A stretch of 40,616 nt of DNA from an uncultured Pelagibacteraceae bacterium (lineage in GTDB: Bacteria > Pseudomonadota > Alphaproteobacteria > Pelagibacterales > Pelagibacteraceae): the NCBI GenBank assembly GCA_902583345.1, contig CACHVT010000009.1, positions 1 to 40,616 of the forward strand, in the 5' to 3' direction. Made by a program: the position numbers and the translations under genes. Numbering within the stretch: position 1 is the first letter of the stretch; each line of letters begins with the position of its first letter. The notes below the pieces were generated by a model, which made no database searches, was not told the DNA's origin, and saw only the letters and a program-made list of their open reading frames with translations. This document shows, one piece after another, positions 17,090-24,063 of this stretch.

Positions 17090-17837
17090 TTCTAATAATT
17101 TCTATATTTTCAAAATTTAACAAATTTATATCATTAAATGCTTTTTTTAGTGAAATTAAGTTGTTAAATGGACCTAAAAAAACTCTATAATTTGTCTCTG
17201 ATAGTCTTTTCAGGTTTATTTTTTTAATTATAGTCTCATCTTGAATTCTTTTTATTAATCCATTAGCTGAATTTTCAAAATAAAAATCTGCAATTTTTAT
17301 AATATAAGAGAATTTCTTTTCTTTTACTTTTTCAACTTCCACCTCGTCTGAATTCAAATTATTTATACTAATAGACTCTACAGGTGCTTTGCCAGCAACT
17401 GTTTTTTCCTCTTCGAAAGTTTTAGCTTTTTTTGCGACAAATGAGGATCTATTTATTATTTCTGTAATTTCAATATAGGGCTGGCTTAAGTCTAAACCAA
17501 TTTCATTTGCTATTCTTTGTGTTACAACAGAATTATTAAAAATTGGATACTCTGCATTTTTCCCAACAGTAACTATTATGGCCTCATTGTTAAGATTATT
17601 TTTTATTTTTACAATTGAACCTTTTTTTAAATTTCTTTGGAAAATTATCAATTGTCTATCCTCAAGTTTCCTATTAATAATTTTGTTTTTATATAAATTA
17701 TCATTATAAACTAAAGCAAATCCATTATTTTTAAAAACATTCTTAAGTAATATTTCTTTCTTTTTAGAATTTTTATAATCGATAGTACAAGCAGGAAAAA
17801 TAATTATAACGAAAATTAGTAAAATTTTATAGTTCAT
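17082..17837 (-). CDS. RlpA-like lipoprotein with SPOR domain
   Basis: A 251-residue protein with a lipoprotein signal: a hydrophobic run and the lipobox FPAC, with the lipidated cysteine at residue 17. Residues about 70-135 form a double-psi beta-barrel of RlpA type, as shown by GSIVKIKNNLNNEAIIVTVG and VTQRIANEIGLDL. The last 75 residues (FSYIIKIADFYFE to the end) look like a SPOR domain that binds denuded septal glycan. RlpA proteins are lytic transglycosylases or cell-separation factors. The neighbours mltB and dacC, with overlaps of 11 and 8 bases, make this a peptidoglycan-remodelling operon. The sequence is diverged, so catalytic ability is uncertain. Confidence 0.82.
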   Translation of the reverse strand: MNYKILLIFVIIIFPACTIDYKNSKKKEILLKNVFKNNGFALVYNDNLYKNKIINRKLEDRQLIIFQRNLKKGSIVKIKNNLNNEAIIVTVGKNAEYPIFNNSVVTQRIANEIGLDLSQPYIEITEIINRSSFVAKKAKTFEEEKTVAGKAPVESISINNLNSDEVEVEKVKEKKFSYIIKIADFYFENSANGLIKRIQDETIIKKINLKRLSETNYRVFLGPFNNLISLKKAFNDINLLNFENIEIIRND

Positions 17838-18828
17838 TAGTTATTTTTTCCTTTAATGTACAAACTGCTAATGCAAATCTAAGTGATCGATTCCATTTTA
17901 GTATTAATTCGTAGTTATCTGATGTTATGTAGGCAGGAGTCAAAATTTTAGAATTTGGAATAATATCTCTATCTGGTGTAATTATTCCAATTATTTTTTT
18001 ATTATTTATATCAATATCGTCACCATTTAATAAATATTGTTTAATTTTACTAAAACTAGTTTTATTTTTAATTTTTCTTGCTGATGTATTTAGAAATTTT
18101 TTTGGTATATCTTTTGATAGAACTATTTCATCAAAACAAAAATCATTCTTCTTCCACCCTATTTTGTTAATATAATTTGCAGCAGAAGCAAATGAATCTT
18201 TAATTTCTCTAAGTTCAATTTTGCTATTTTGGTCATAATCAATAGCATAATTTTTTATTGTAGATGGCATAAATTGGAAATTACCAAATGCACCAGCCCA
18301 TGAACCATAAAGAATATTATGATCAATAATTTTTTTATCGATTAATTGTAAAACAGTAATCAATTCATTTGTAAAAAAATCACGTCTTCTTTTATCAAAA
18401 CTTAAAGTGGCTAATGATGACAAAATATCCATTTTTCCTAAATATAAACCATAATTTGTCTCTATGCCCATAAGAGCCAAAAGTAATTCCTTCTCAACTA
18501 AAAATTCCTTTTCAATTTTATCAATAAATTTTTTATTTTTTTTATATACATTTATTGCTTTCTCTACTTTTTTACTTGATGTCCTTTTTTTTATATATGT
18601 ATTGGTATCCTCATAAAATTCTGGTTGATAACGATCATATTCAATTACTTTAGGGTTAAATTGAACATTCGACATAACAATATTATATGTCTTTTCTGAA
18701 ATATTTTTTTTCAGCGCGTAGGTCTTAAATGATCCAAGCCAATCCTGAAAATTTTCATCATTCGATAGTGCCTGATTTGAAGTAGCAATAATTGATAAAA
18801 AAATAAATATATTAAGTACTTTTTTCAT
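17827..18828 (-). CDS. mltB: membrane-bound lytic murein transglycosylase B family
   Basis: A 333-residue SLT-fold enzyme. The N-terminus is a signal peptide ending near NQALS; a lipobox is not apparent, so the mature protein may be soluble in the periplasm. The catalytic glutamate is E123 in MGIETNYG, followed by YGSWAGAFGNFQFMPST near 197-213, the MltB hallmark. It cleaves the MurNAc-GlcNAc bond with formation of anhydro-MurNAc. The gene overlaps both the rarD-like and the rlpA-like genes, placing it in the cell-wall operon. Confidence 0.93.
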   Translation of the reverse strand: MKKVLNIFIFLSIIATSNQALSNDENFQDWLGSFKTYALKKNISEKTYNIVMSNVQFNPKVIEYDRYQPEFYEDTNTYIKKRTSSKKVEKAINVYKKNKKFIDKIEKEFLVEKELLLALMGIETNYGLYLGKMDILSSLATLSFDKRRRDFFTNELITVLQLIDKKIIDHNILYGSWAGAFGNFQFMPSTIKNYAIDYDQNSKIELREIKDSFASAANYINKIGWKKNDFCFDEIVLSKDIPKKFLNTSARKIKNKTSFSKIKQYLLNGDDIDINNKKIIGIITPDRDIIPNSKILTPAYITSDNYELILKWNRSLRFALAVCTLKEKITNEL

Positions 18829-19693
18829 ATAAATCGTGTAAATAAATAAATACAGCTATCCATATAATAACAAAGCTAATAAATTTTGTAATATTAAAAG
18901 GTTCATTAAAATAAAAAAAACCAAGTAAAAATTGACTAGTTGGGGTTACAAAAAATATAAGTCCAGAAGTTGCCATTGTAGTTTTTTCTAATCCTTTTAC
19001 AAATAAGAATAAAGGAATCAAAGTCATAATTCCTCCAAAAAATAATAACAAAATATTTACAGGATAATTATATGAAAAATCGTTATATCCCATTAAATAA
19101 ATGTAGTATGCAACTATTAAAGCAATAGGTAGCATAAAAAGACTTTCAATGAACAAGCCTACATCTGTATCAACACTTATTTTTTTTCGTAGTAAATTAT
19201 AAAAACTCCAAAAAAAAGCAACTAAAAAACCAACTATTGGAAAAGAATCTAAATTAAAAAGTAAAAATATAGACGAAAAAACAACGGCTAAAATTGATAG
19301 TTTTCTTTTTAAATTTAATTTTTCTTTAAGAAAAATATAACCTAAAAAAATATTCAAAATTGGAAAAATAAAATAACCATAACTTGCATCTATAATTTTA
19401 TTAACGGAAATTGCATATATCCAAGTTCCCCAATTTAAGAAAATTAGTATACTGGTGATAAATAAAATTATAATTTTTTTCTTCTGTTTTGCTATTCTTT
19501 TTAAAATTTTATATTTTTTAAAAATTAGTGTTGAAAAAAAAAGAATAACACAAGTCCATATTAACCGGTGAACTGTTACCTCTATAGGTCCCATGAAACT
19601 AATATACTTAAAAAATAAAGTACCAAAAATGCCCCACCACAATGATGCTGCCATTGAGTAAATTGTTCCTTTTTTGAACTGAGATTGACTCAT
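18812..19693 (-). CDS. rarD: RarD-type EamA-family transporter
   Basis: The ATG at 19693 is preferred (293 residues) since MSQSQFKKGTIYSM leads straight into the first membrane helix, as in RarD proteins; an ATG ten codons earlier (19723) is also open. Ten hydrophobic segments are visible, with family signatures SLWWGIFGTLFFKY, EVTVHRLIWT near 45-55 and SYGYFIFPILNIFLGY near 115. RarD members are inner-membrane drug/metabolite transporters of unknown substrate. It is the first gene of the mltB-rlpA-dacC-tmk run, and its 3' end overlaps mltB by 17 bases. Confidence 0.87.
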   Translation of the reverse strand: MSQSQFKKGTIYSMAASLWWGIFGTLFFKYISFMGPIEVTVHRLIWTCVILFFSTLIFKKYKILKRIAKQKKKIIILFITSILIFLNWGTWIYAISVNKIIDASYGYFIFPILNIFLGYIFLKEKLNLKRKLSILAVVFSSIFLLFNLDSFPIVGFLVAFFWSFYNLLRKKISVDTDVGLFIESLFMLPIALIVAYYIYLMGYNDFSYNYPVNILLLFFGGIMTLIPLFLFVKGLEKTTMATSGLIFFVTPTSQFLLGFFYFNEPFNITKFISFVIIWIAVFIYLHDLYEKST

Positions 19694-19821
19694 AAATAAA
19701 TTAGATTGTTGATATACTATCATTTATAATAAGTTATTTAATAAAGGATTTTATAGGATAACTATAAGCAAAGTAAAATTTACTAAATTAATATACCTTT
19801 TTTTTGGTTGAATTTATAAAT

Positions 19822-19827
19822 TATACT
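19822..19827 (+). promoter_or_regulatory. possible -10 element for tRNA-Ser
   Basis: TATACT lies 17 bases before the tRNA-Ser 5' end, a suitable place for a -10 box. No convincing -35 hexamer is seen at 16-18 bases upstream, only a T-rich tract. The call is weak. Confidence 0.3.
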
Positions 19828-19844
19828 TATAAAAACTAGCTCAC

Positions 19845-19934
19845 GGAGAGATGGCTGAGCGGTTGAAAGCACCGGTCTTGAAAACCGGCAAAGGGGCAAC
19901 TCTTTCCTGGGTTCGAATCCCAGTCTCTCCGCCA
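19845..19934 (+). tRNA. tRNA-Ser (UGA), CCA encoded
   Basis: A 90-nt class II tRNA. GGAGAGA at 19845 pairs with TCTCTCC at 19924-19930, followed by discriminator G and CCA. The anticodon arm CCGGT-CTTGAAA-ACCGG carries TGA, and a long variable arm (AAGGGGCAACTCTTT region) is typical of tRNA-Ser. The CCA end directly abuts the stop codon of the converging sdhE gene. Confidence 0.97.
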
Positions 19935-20198
19935 TTAAGATAAATATTTTTGAAATTTATCTATAATTTCTATCATTGCAACATCATTAGTGTTTATTAA
20001 TGATTCTTTTTTTTTAAATGATTTCAATAATTCATCATCCATGTTTACAAAATCATTTAAAATCTTTAAATGATATTCATCTAGTTCGTTTATAATAGAT
20101 CTTACGAAGCCTGTCATTAATATATCCATTTCTTTCGTTCCTCTATATGAAGCTCGATAAAAAATTTTATTTTTAAGTTCTTCTTTATTTGATGACAT
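19935..20198 (-). CDS. sdhE: succinate dehydrogenase assembly factor SdhE (DUF339)
   Basis: An 87-residue protein with the SdhE signature YRGTKEMDILMTGF near residues 18-31. The RGxxE core is the part that contacts the FAD site of SdhA. The family promotes covalent flavinylation of succinate dehydrogenase and related flavoproteins. Length and motif position match other SdhE proteins. It is divergent to recG with only 17 bases between the two starts, an arrangement seen in other alphaproteobacteria, and it ends flush with tRNA-Ser. Confidence 0.92.
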   Translation of the reverse strand: MSSNKEELKNKIFYRASYRGTKEMDILMTGFVRSIINELDEYHLKILNDFVNMDDELLKSFKKKESLINTNDVAMIEIIDKFQKYLS

Positions 20199-20215
20199 AG
20201 TTATATAAATAAAAC

Positions 20216-22255
20216 ATGAATGATTATGACTTTTTACTTTCTGATATAAATATCATAAAAGGTATTGGTTCTAAAACTACAAAATTATTTAAAAAAAAGA
20301 ACATTAATACTGTTTTTGATTTATTATGGAGTTTGCCAAGAAATTTTACAGATAGAAGTGTAATATCAAAGATTAATGAGTTGCAAATAGGCAAAATTCA
20401 CACAGTTATAGTTAATGTAGAGAAATACAATTTCCCAAGGATTAGAAATTTGCCTAATAGGGTTTCATGCATAAATGAAACTGGAAATATAGAATGTGTT
20501 TTTTTTAATAGCAACGAAGGATATATAAGAAAGATTTTACCTTTAAATTCTAAAGTTACTATAAGTGGAAAAATTTCATACTATAAAAATAAATATCAAA
20601 TTACAAACCCAACTAATGTTTCATCAAATACAAACATCATAAAAAAAATTCAACCGACTTACAGTTTAACAGACGGATTAAATGAAAAAAAATACCTGTC
20701 TATTATAAATTCAGTGCTGGATAATTTGCCTGATTTACAAGAATGGCATAATAAAATTATTTTAAAGAAATTTAAAAATATAACCTGGAAACAATCTATT
20801 CTACAATTGCACGACCCAAAAAATATTAACCAAAAAGGGGATTTTTTAAATAGATTAATATTTGACGAAATTATGTCGAGTTTTTTAATAAATTCGAAAA
20901 TCAGAAAGTCAATTAAAAAAATTAAAAAAAAAGGAAAAAAATTTAATGTAAATTTAAATGGCTCTTTAATTAAAAAGATAAATTACAATTTAACTAAAGA
21001 CCAAATAAAATCAATAAATGAAATAAATCATGATCTTAAATCAAGTCAAAAAATGTTTAGACTTTTGCAAGGTGACGTTGGTAGCGGAAAAACGATTGTA
21101 TCTTTAATTGCAAGTATCAATGTAATTTCGAGTGGATTTCAAGTCGCGCTTATGGCTCCAACAGAAATTCTTGCACAGCAGCATTTTAATTTAGCTAATA
21201 AACTTTTTTCAAAAAAAATAAACATGGCTATACTAACTGGTAAAACTGATTATAAAGATAGGAAAAGAATTATTCATGATCTATCAACAAATAATATAGA
21301 TTTTCTTATAGGTACACATTCTCTATTCCAAGATAAAATAAAATTTAAGAAATTAGGATTAATAATAATAGATGAACAACATAAATTTGGAGTAAAACAG
21401 AGAAAGAAACTTTCTGACAAAGGAGGAAAAAATTGTGATGTTTTGGTAATGTCAGCAACACCTATACCTAGAACTATGATAATGACTATTTTTGGAGATA
21501 TGGATACATCCATTATTAAAACAAAACCCAGCAACAGGAAAGATGTAATAACATATAGCAAACCAGAGTCTAAAATTAATGAAGTAATTATGTTTATTAA
21601 AAAACATATTAAAGATGGAGATCAAGTATTCTGGGTATGTCCCTTAATTGAAGAATCAAAAAAATTAGATCACCAATCATCAATTAAAAGATACGAGATA
21701 TTAAAAAAAATATTTAAAAACCGAGTTGGTCTTCTTCATGGGGCACTAGATAAAGTAGAAAAAAATAAAATACTTTCTGATTTTCTTAAAAAAAAAATAG
21801 ATATTTTGGTTTCAACAACAGTAATAGAGGTTGGAATTGATTTTCCTAATGCAGCAGTAATCATAATAGAAAATGCTAATAAATTTGGTCTATCACAATT
21901 ACATCAATTAAGGGGTCGCGTTGGTAGGGGTGAAAAACAATCTTATTGTGTTTTAATGTATAAATCTACTTTGAGTGAAAATGCTAAAAAAAGAATAAAT
22001 ATACTAAAAAAATATAGTGATGGTTTTAAGATTTCTGAAGAGGATATGAAATTAAGAGGTTATGGTGAGTTGTTAGGTTTTAAACAAAGTGGTCTTCAAA
22101 CTTTCAGGCTTGCTGATCCTTTGCTAAACGAGGACTTGTTTTTATTAGCAGAAAGAGAAACTAAAAAAATCGAAAATGAAAAACAAGATTTGAGAAGTTA
22201 TAACACTTTGCTAAAGTTATATGATAGAGCAGATATATTAAATGATCTTGTCTAA
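20216..22255 (+). CDS. recG: ATP-dependent DNA helicase RecG
   Basis: A 679-residue superfamily 2 helicase. The N-terminal wedge/OB domain covers about 1-240 (for example KINELQIGKIHTVIVNV). Helicase motifs follow: Walker A GDVGSGKT near 287-294, DEQH near 386, SATPIPRT near 412, and the RecG-typical LRGRVGRGEKQSYC near 563. A TRG-like end with EDMKLRGYGELLG is present. RecG remodels stalled replication forks and Holliday junctions. The start ATG overlaps the short divergent spacer with sdhE, and the 3' end overlaps the converging DUF502 gene by 4 bases. Confidence 0.97.
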   Translation: MNDYDFLLSDINIIKGIGSKTTKLFKKKNINTVFDLLWSLPRNFTDRSVISKINELQIGKIHTVIVNVEKYNFPRIRNLPNRVSCINETGNIECVFFNSNEGYIRKILPLNSKVTISGKISYYKNKYQITNPTNVSSNTNIIKKIQPTYSLTDGLNEKKYLSIINSVLDNLPDLQEWHNKIILKKFKNITWKQSILQLHDPKNINQKGDFLNRLIFDEIMSSFLINSKIRKSIKKIKKKGKKFNVNLNGSLIKKINYNLTKDQIKSINEINHDLKSSQKMFRLLQGDVGSGKTIVSLIASINVISSGFQVALMAPTEILAQQHFNLANKLFSKKINMAILTGKTDYKDRKRIIHDLSTNNIDFLIGTHSLFQDKIKFKKLGLIIIDEQHKFGVKQRKKLSDKGGKNCDVLVMSATPIPRTMIMTIFGDMDTSIIKTKPSNRKDVITYSKPESKINEVIMFIKKHIKDGDQVFWVCPLIEESKKLDHQSSIKRYEILKKIFKNRVGLLHGALDKVEKNKILSDFLKKKIDILVSTTVIEVGIDFPNAAVIIIENANKFGLSQLHQLRGRVGRGEKQSYCVLMYKSTLSENAKKRINILKKYSDGFKISEEDMKLRGYGELLGFKQSGLQTFRLADPLLNEDLFLLAERETKKIENEKQDLRSYNTLLKLYDRADILNDLV

Positions 22256-22869
22256 TTTCTTGGATTAGAAGTTCCTGCAGAAACTATAAACTTTGAAGCT
22301 TCTTCAAATGTCATATCTAAATATATAAGATCTTTTTTTGGAAACATTATTAAAAAACCACTCGTAGGATTGGGAGTTGTTGGAATAAAAACATTCACAA
22401 GACTTTCCTTAGTTTTTTTCGACATTTCAGTTTTATTGTCTTTTGTAGCAAAGCCAACAGCCCAGGACCCTTTCTTAGGGTACTCTACTAAAACAACTGA
22501 TTTTTTACTATTATCTTTTTTTGTAAAGGTTTCAGTCATTTGACCAATTGCTGAATAAATCGTTCTTAGTATTGGTATTCTCTTAAACAAATCATCAACG
22601 AGTTGAAGAAATTTCTTTCCTAAAAAAGATAGAGATAATCCACCTACAATAGTAATAAATATGACAGTTAGGATAATTTCTAATCCAGGTATAGAAAAGT
22701 GTAAATATGTATTAGGATTTATTTTTTCGGGTATTAATTTTGAAGAAATACCGATTAAAAATTTTGTTAGGTATAGTGTAAAACCAATTGGAATAAAAAC
22801 AACTATACCAGTAAAAAAGTAATTTCGAAGTTTTAATGCTATTGATTTCTTTTTTTTTTTAGCAGCCAT
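22252..22869 (-). CDS. DUF502 family membrane protein
   Basis: A 205-residue protein with two hydrophobic segments near residues 15-36 (FFTGIVVFIPIGFTLYLTKF) and 55-80, then a soluble domain with LFKRIPILRTIYSAIGQ near 90 and FVPTTPNP-like text (VFIPTTPNPTSGFLIMFPK) near 160. These are marks of the DUF502 family. The function is unknown; members are widespread in alphaproteobacteria and plants. In several alphaproteobacteria it lies next to recG, as here, but convergently. It is divergent from the M48 protease with 43 bases between. Confidence 0.9.
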   Translation of the reverse strand: MAAKKKKKSIALKLRNYFFTGIVVFIPIGFTLYLTKFLIGISSKLIPEKINPNTYLHFSIPGLEIILTVIFITIVGGLSLSFLGKKFLQLVDDLFKRIPILRTIYSAIGQMTETFTKKDNSKKSVVLVEYPKKGSWAVGFATKDNKTEMSKKTKESLVNVFIPTTPNPTSGFLIMFPKKDLIYLDMTFEEASKFIVSAGTSNPRN

Positions 22870-22912
22870 ACATCATTGAGATTTATACTAAATTATATAA
22901 TATATTAAAGAA

Positions 22913-23740
22913 ATGGATAGAAGAAAATTTTTAACATATATGGGGTGCGGATGCTGTGGATTAATACTTCCATCATGTGGCACAACACCTATTACAGAGA
23001 GAAGACAGCTAAAGCTAATCCCCGAAGCAAAATTAAATGCTCAAGCTGCTGAAATTTATGAAAAAATAAAAGAAAAAGAAAAAATCATTAAAGATTCGAA
23101 AGAACTATCACAAATCAAAGATATCGGTAAAAAAATGCAGGACTCAATTAGTGAATATTTTGATCAAACAAATCAAAATGATCCTACCGCCTACTTTGAT
23201 TGGGAATATATTTTAATAGATAACAAAAAAATTAAAAATGCTTGGTGTATGCCAGGAGGTAAAATTGCTGTTTATACTGGTATGCTTGATGTAACTAAAA
23301 ACAAAGATGGTATGGCAGCAGTTATGGGTCACGAAATAGCTCATGCTGTTGCAAAACATTCTGTTGAAAGAGCAAGCCAACACACTGTTATTAATGTAGC
23401 AACACAAATTACTGATGTTTTAAGTGGTGGTAAACTTTCTCAAGTTAACAGAACTACTGGTATGAATACAGTAGGTCTTCTTACAAAAATTGGTATCTTT
23501 AATCCTTTTAATAGAAAACAAGAGAGTGAAGCTGATTATTTAGGATTAATTTTTTCATCACTTTCAGGTTATGATATAAGAGAAACGCCTCTGCTGTGGA
23601 AAAGAATGAAGGAAGCTAATAAAGGTAAACAGGTTCCAGAATTTATGAGTACTCACCCATCGCCGGATAATAGAATTAAAAAAATTAACGATTGGATATA
23701 TCAAGTAATGATTGAATATCCGCCAAACAAAATTAGTTAG
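22913..23740 (+). CDS. M48-family metalloprotease with Tat-like lipoprotein N-terminus
   Basis: A 275-residue protein. The zinc motif is H140-E-I-A-H144 in VMGHEIAHAVAKHS, and the third ligand is a glutamate in QESEADYLGL near 205. The N-terminus DRRKFL followed by a hydrophobic, cysteine-rich stretch ending LPSC (C22) fits both a twin-arginine signal and a lipobox. Family relatives (BepA/LoiP-like, YcaL) are periplasmic or outer-membrane quality-control proteases. An AT-rich stretch with TATAAT (22896-22901) lies 12 bases before the start, a possible -10. It is the last gene before the tRNA-Lys island. Confidence 0.92.
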   Translation: MDRRKFLTYMGCGCCGLILPSCGTTPITERRQLKLIPEAKLNAQAAEIYEKIKEKEKIIKDSKELSQIKDIGKKMQDSISEYFDQTNQNDPTAYFDWEYILIDNKKIKNAWCMPGGKIAVYTGMLDVTKNKDGMAAVMGHEIAHAVAKHSVERASQHTVINVATQITDVLSGGKLSQVNRTTGMNTVGLLTKIGIFNPFNRKQESEADYLGLIFSSLSGYDIRETPLLWKRMKEANKGKQVPEFMSTHPSPDNRIKKINDWIYQVMIEYPPNKIS

Positions 23741-23750
23741 TTTTTAATAC

Positions 23751-23794
23751 ATGGTGAGCCGTGTTGGACTCGAACCAACGACCCATTCCTTAAA
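23751..23794 (-). repeat. displaced 3' half of tRNA-Lys (attachment-site remnant)
   Basis: These 44 bases match 25710-25753 exactly. They hold CCA, the acceptor 3' strand, the complete T arm and the anticodon 3' stem, and identity stops at the first anticodon base. Beyond it the minus strand still shows ATTC-TTTAA-GGAAT, an imperfect version of the tRNA's ATTCC-CTTTTAA-GGAAT inverted repeat. Tyrosine recombinases that use tRNA anticodon loops leave this kind of footprint. It cannot fold as a tRNA. Confidence 0.85.
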
Positions 23795-24063
23795 GAATAC
23801 TACACAACAAAGAAAATTCCAGTTAAAAACAAAAAAACCTTCATTTAACGTTCGTATGGAGGGTTTAGAATTGAATAAATGAGTAAAATTTCAAATATAA
23901 AACTGTACACTCACTGTACACCTTAAGTTTTAGAAATTTAAAAAAAGTGTTTAGTTTTTGGATCTTCAGAATTTTTTTCAAGTGTTTAGAAAGTGTACAG
24001 TTTTTTGTTGTGTAAGTCCGTGCAGAGGAATTGCTTGCTGAGTAGATTCCTGATCACCCCACC
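23795..24063. other. non-coding island end with direct and inverted repeats
   Basis: No convincing coding frame exists here on either strand. CTGTACAC occurs directly repeated at 23903-23910 and 23914-23921 and inverted at 23993-24000. AGTGTTTAG occurs at 23946-23954 and 23981-23989. TACACAACAAA at 23801-23811 is matched by its exact reverse complement at 24004-24014. AGGAAT/ATTCCT (24026-24031 and 24046-24051) can form a hairpin just after the helicase stop. Repeats beside a tRNA-type core site are typical of arm sites bound by phage integrases, which is the working interpretation; a structured 3' untranslated region is the alternative. Confidence 0.6.
23831..23866 (-). terminator. Rho-independent-type terminator
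   Basis: On the minus strand AAACCCTCCAT (23866-23856) pairs with ATGAAGGTTT (23844-23835), leaving one bulged base and an 11-base loop, and a run of seven T follows (23837-23831). It would end transcription from the PIF1-like helicase gene about 200 bases after its stop, or end a small RNA starting in that interval. Confidence 0.55.

Noticed and set aside
23751-24063. A second, functional tRNA-Lys gene, possibly with a group I intron in the anticodon loop
   Set aside because: The sequence that would supply the 5' half (near 24025-24063) does not contain a strand able to pair with the acceptor 3' strand ACGGCTC, and no group I core elements were recognised in the 230-base interval.
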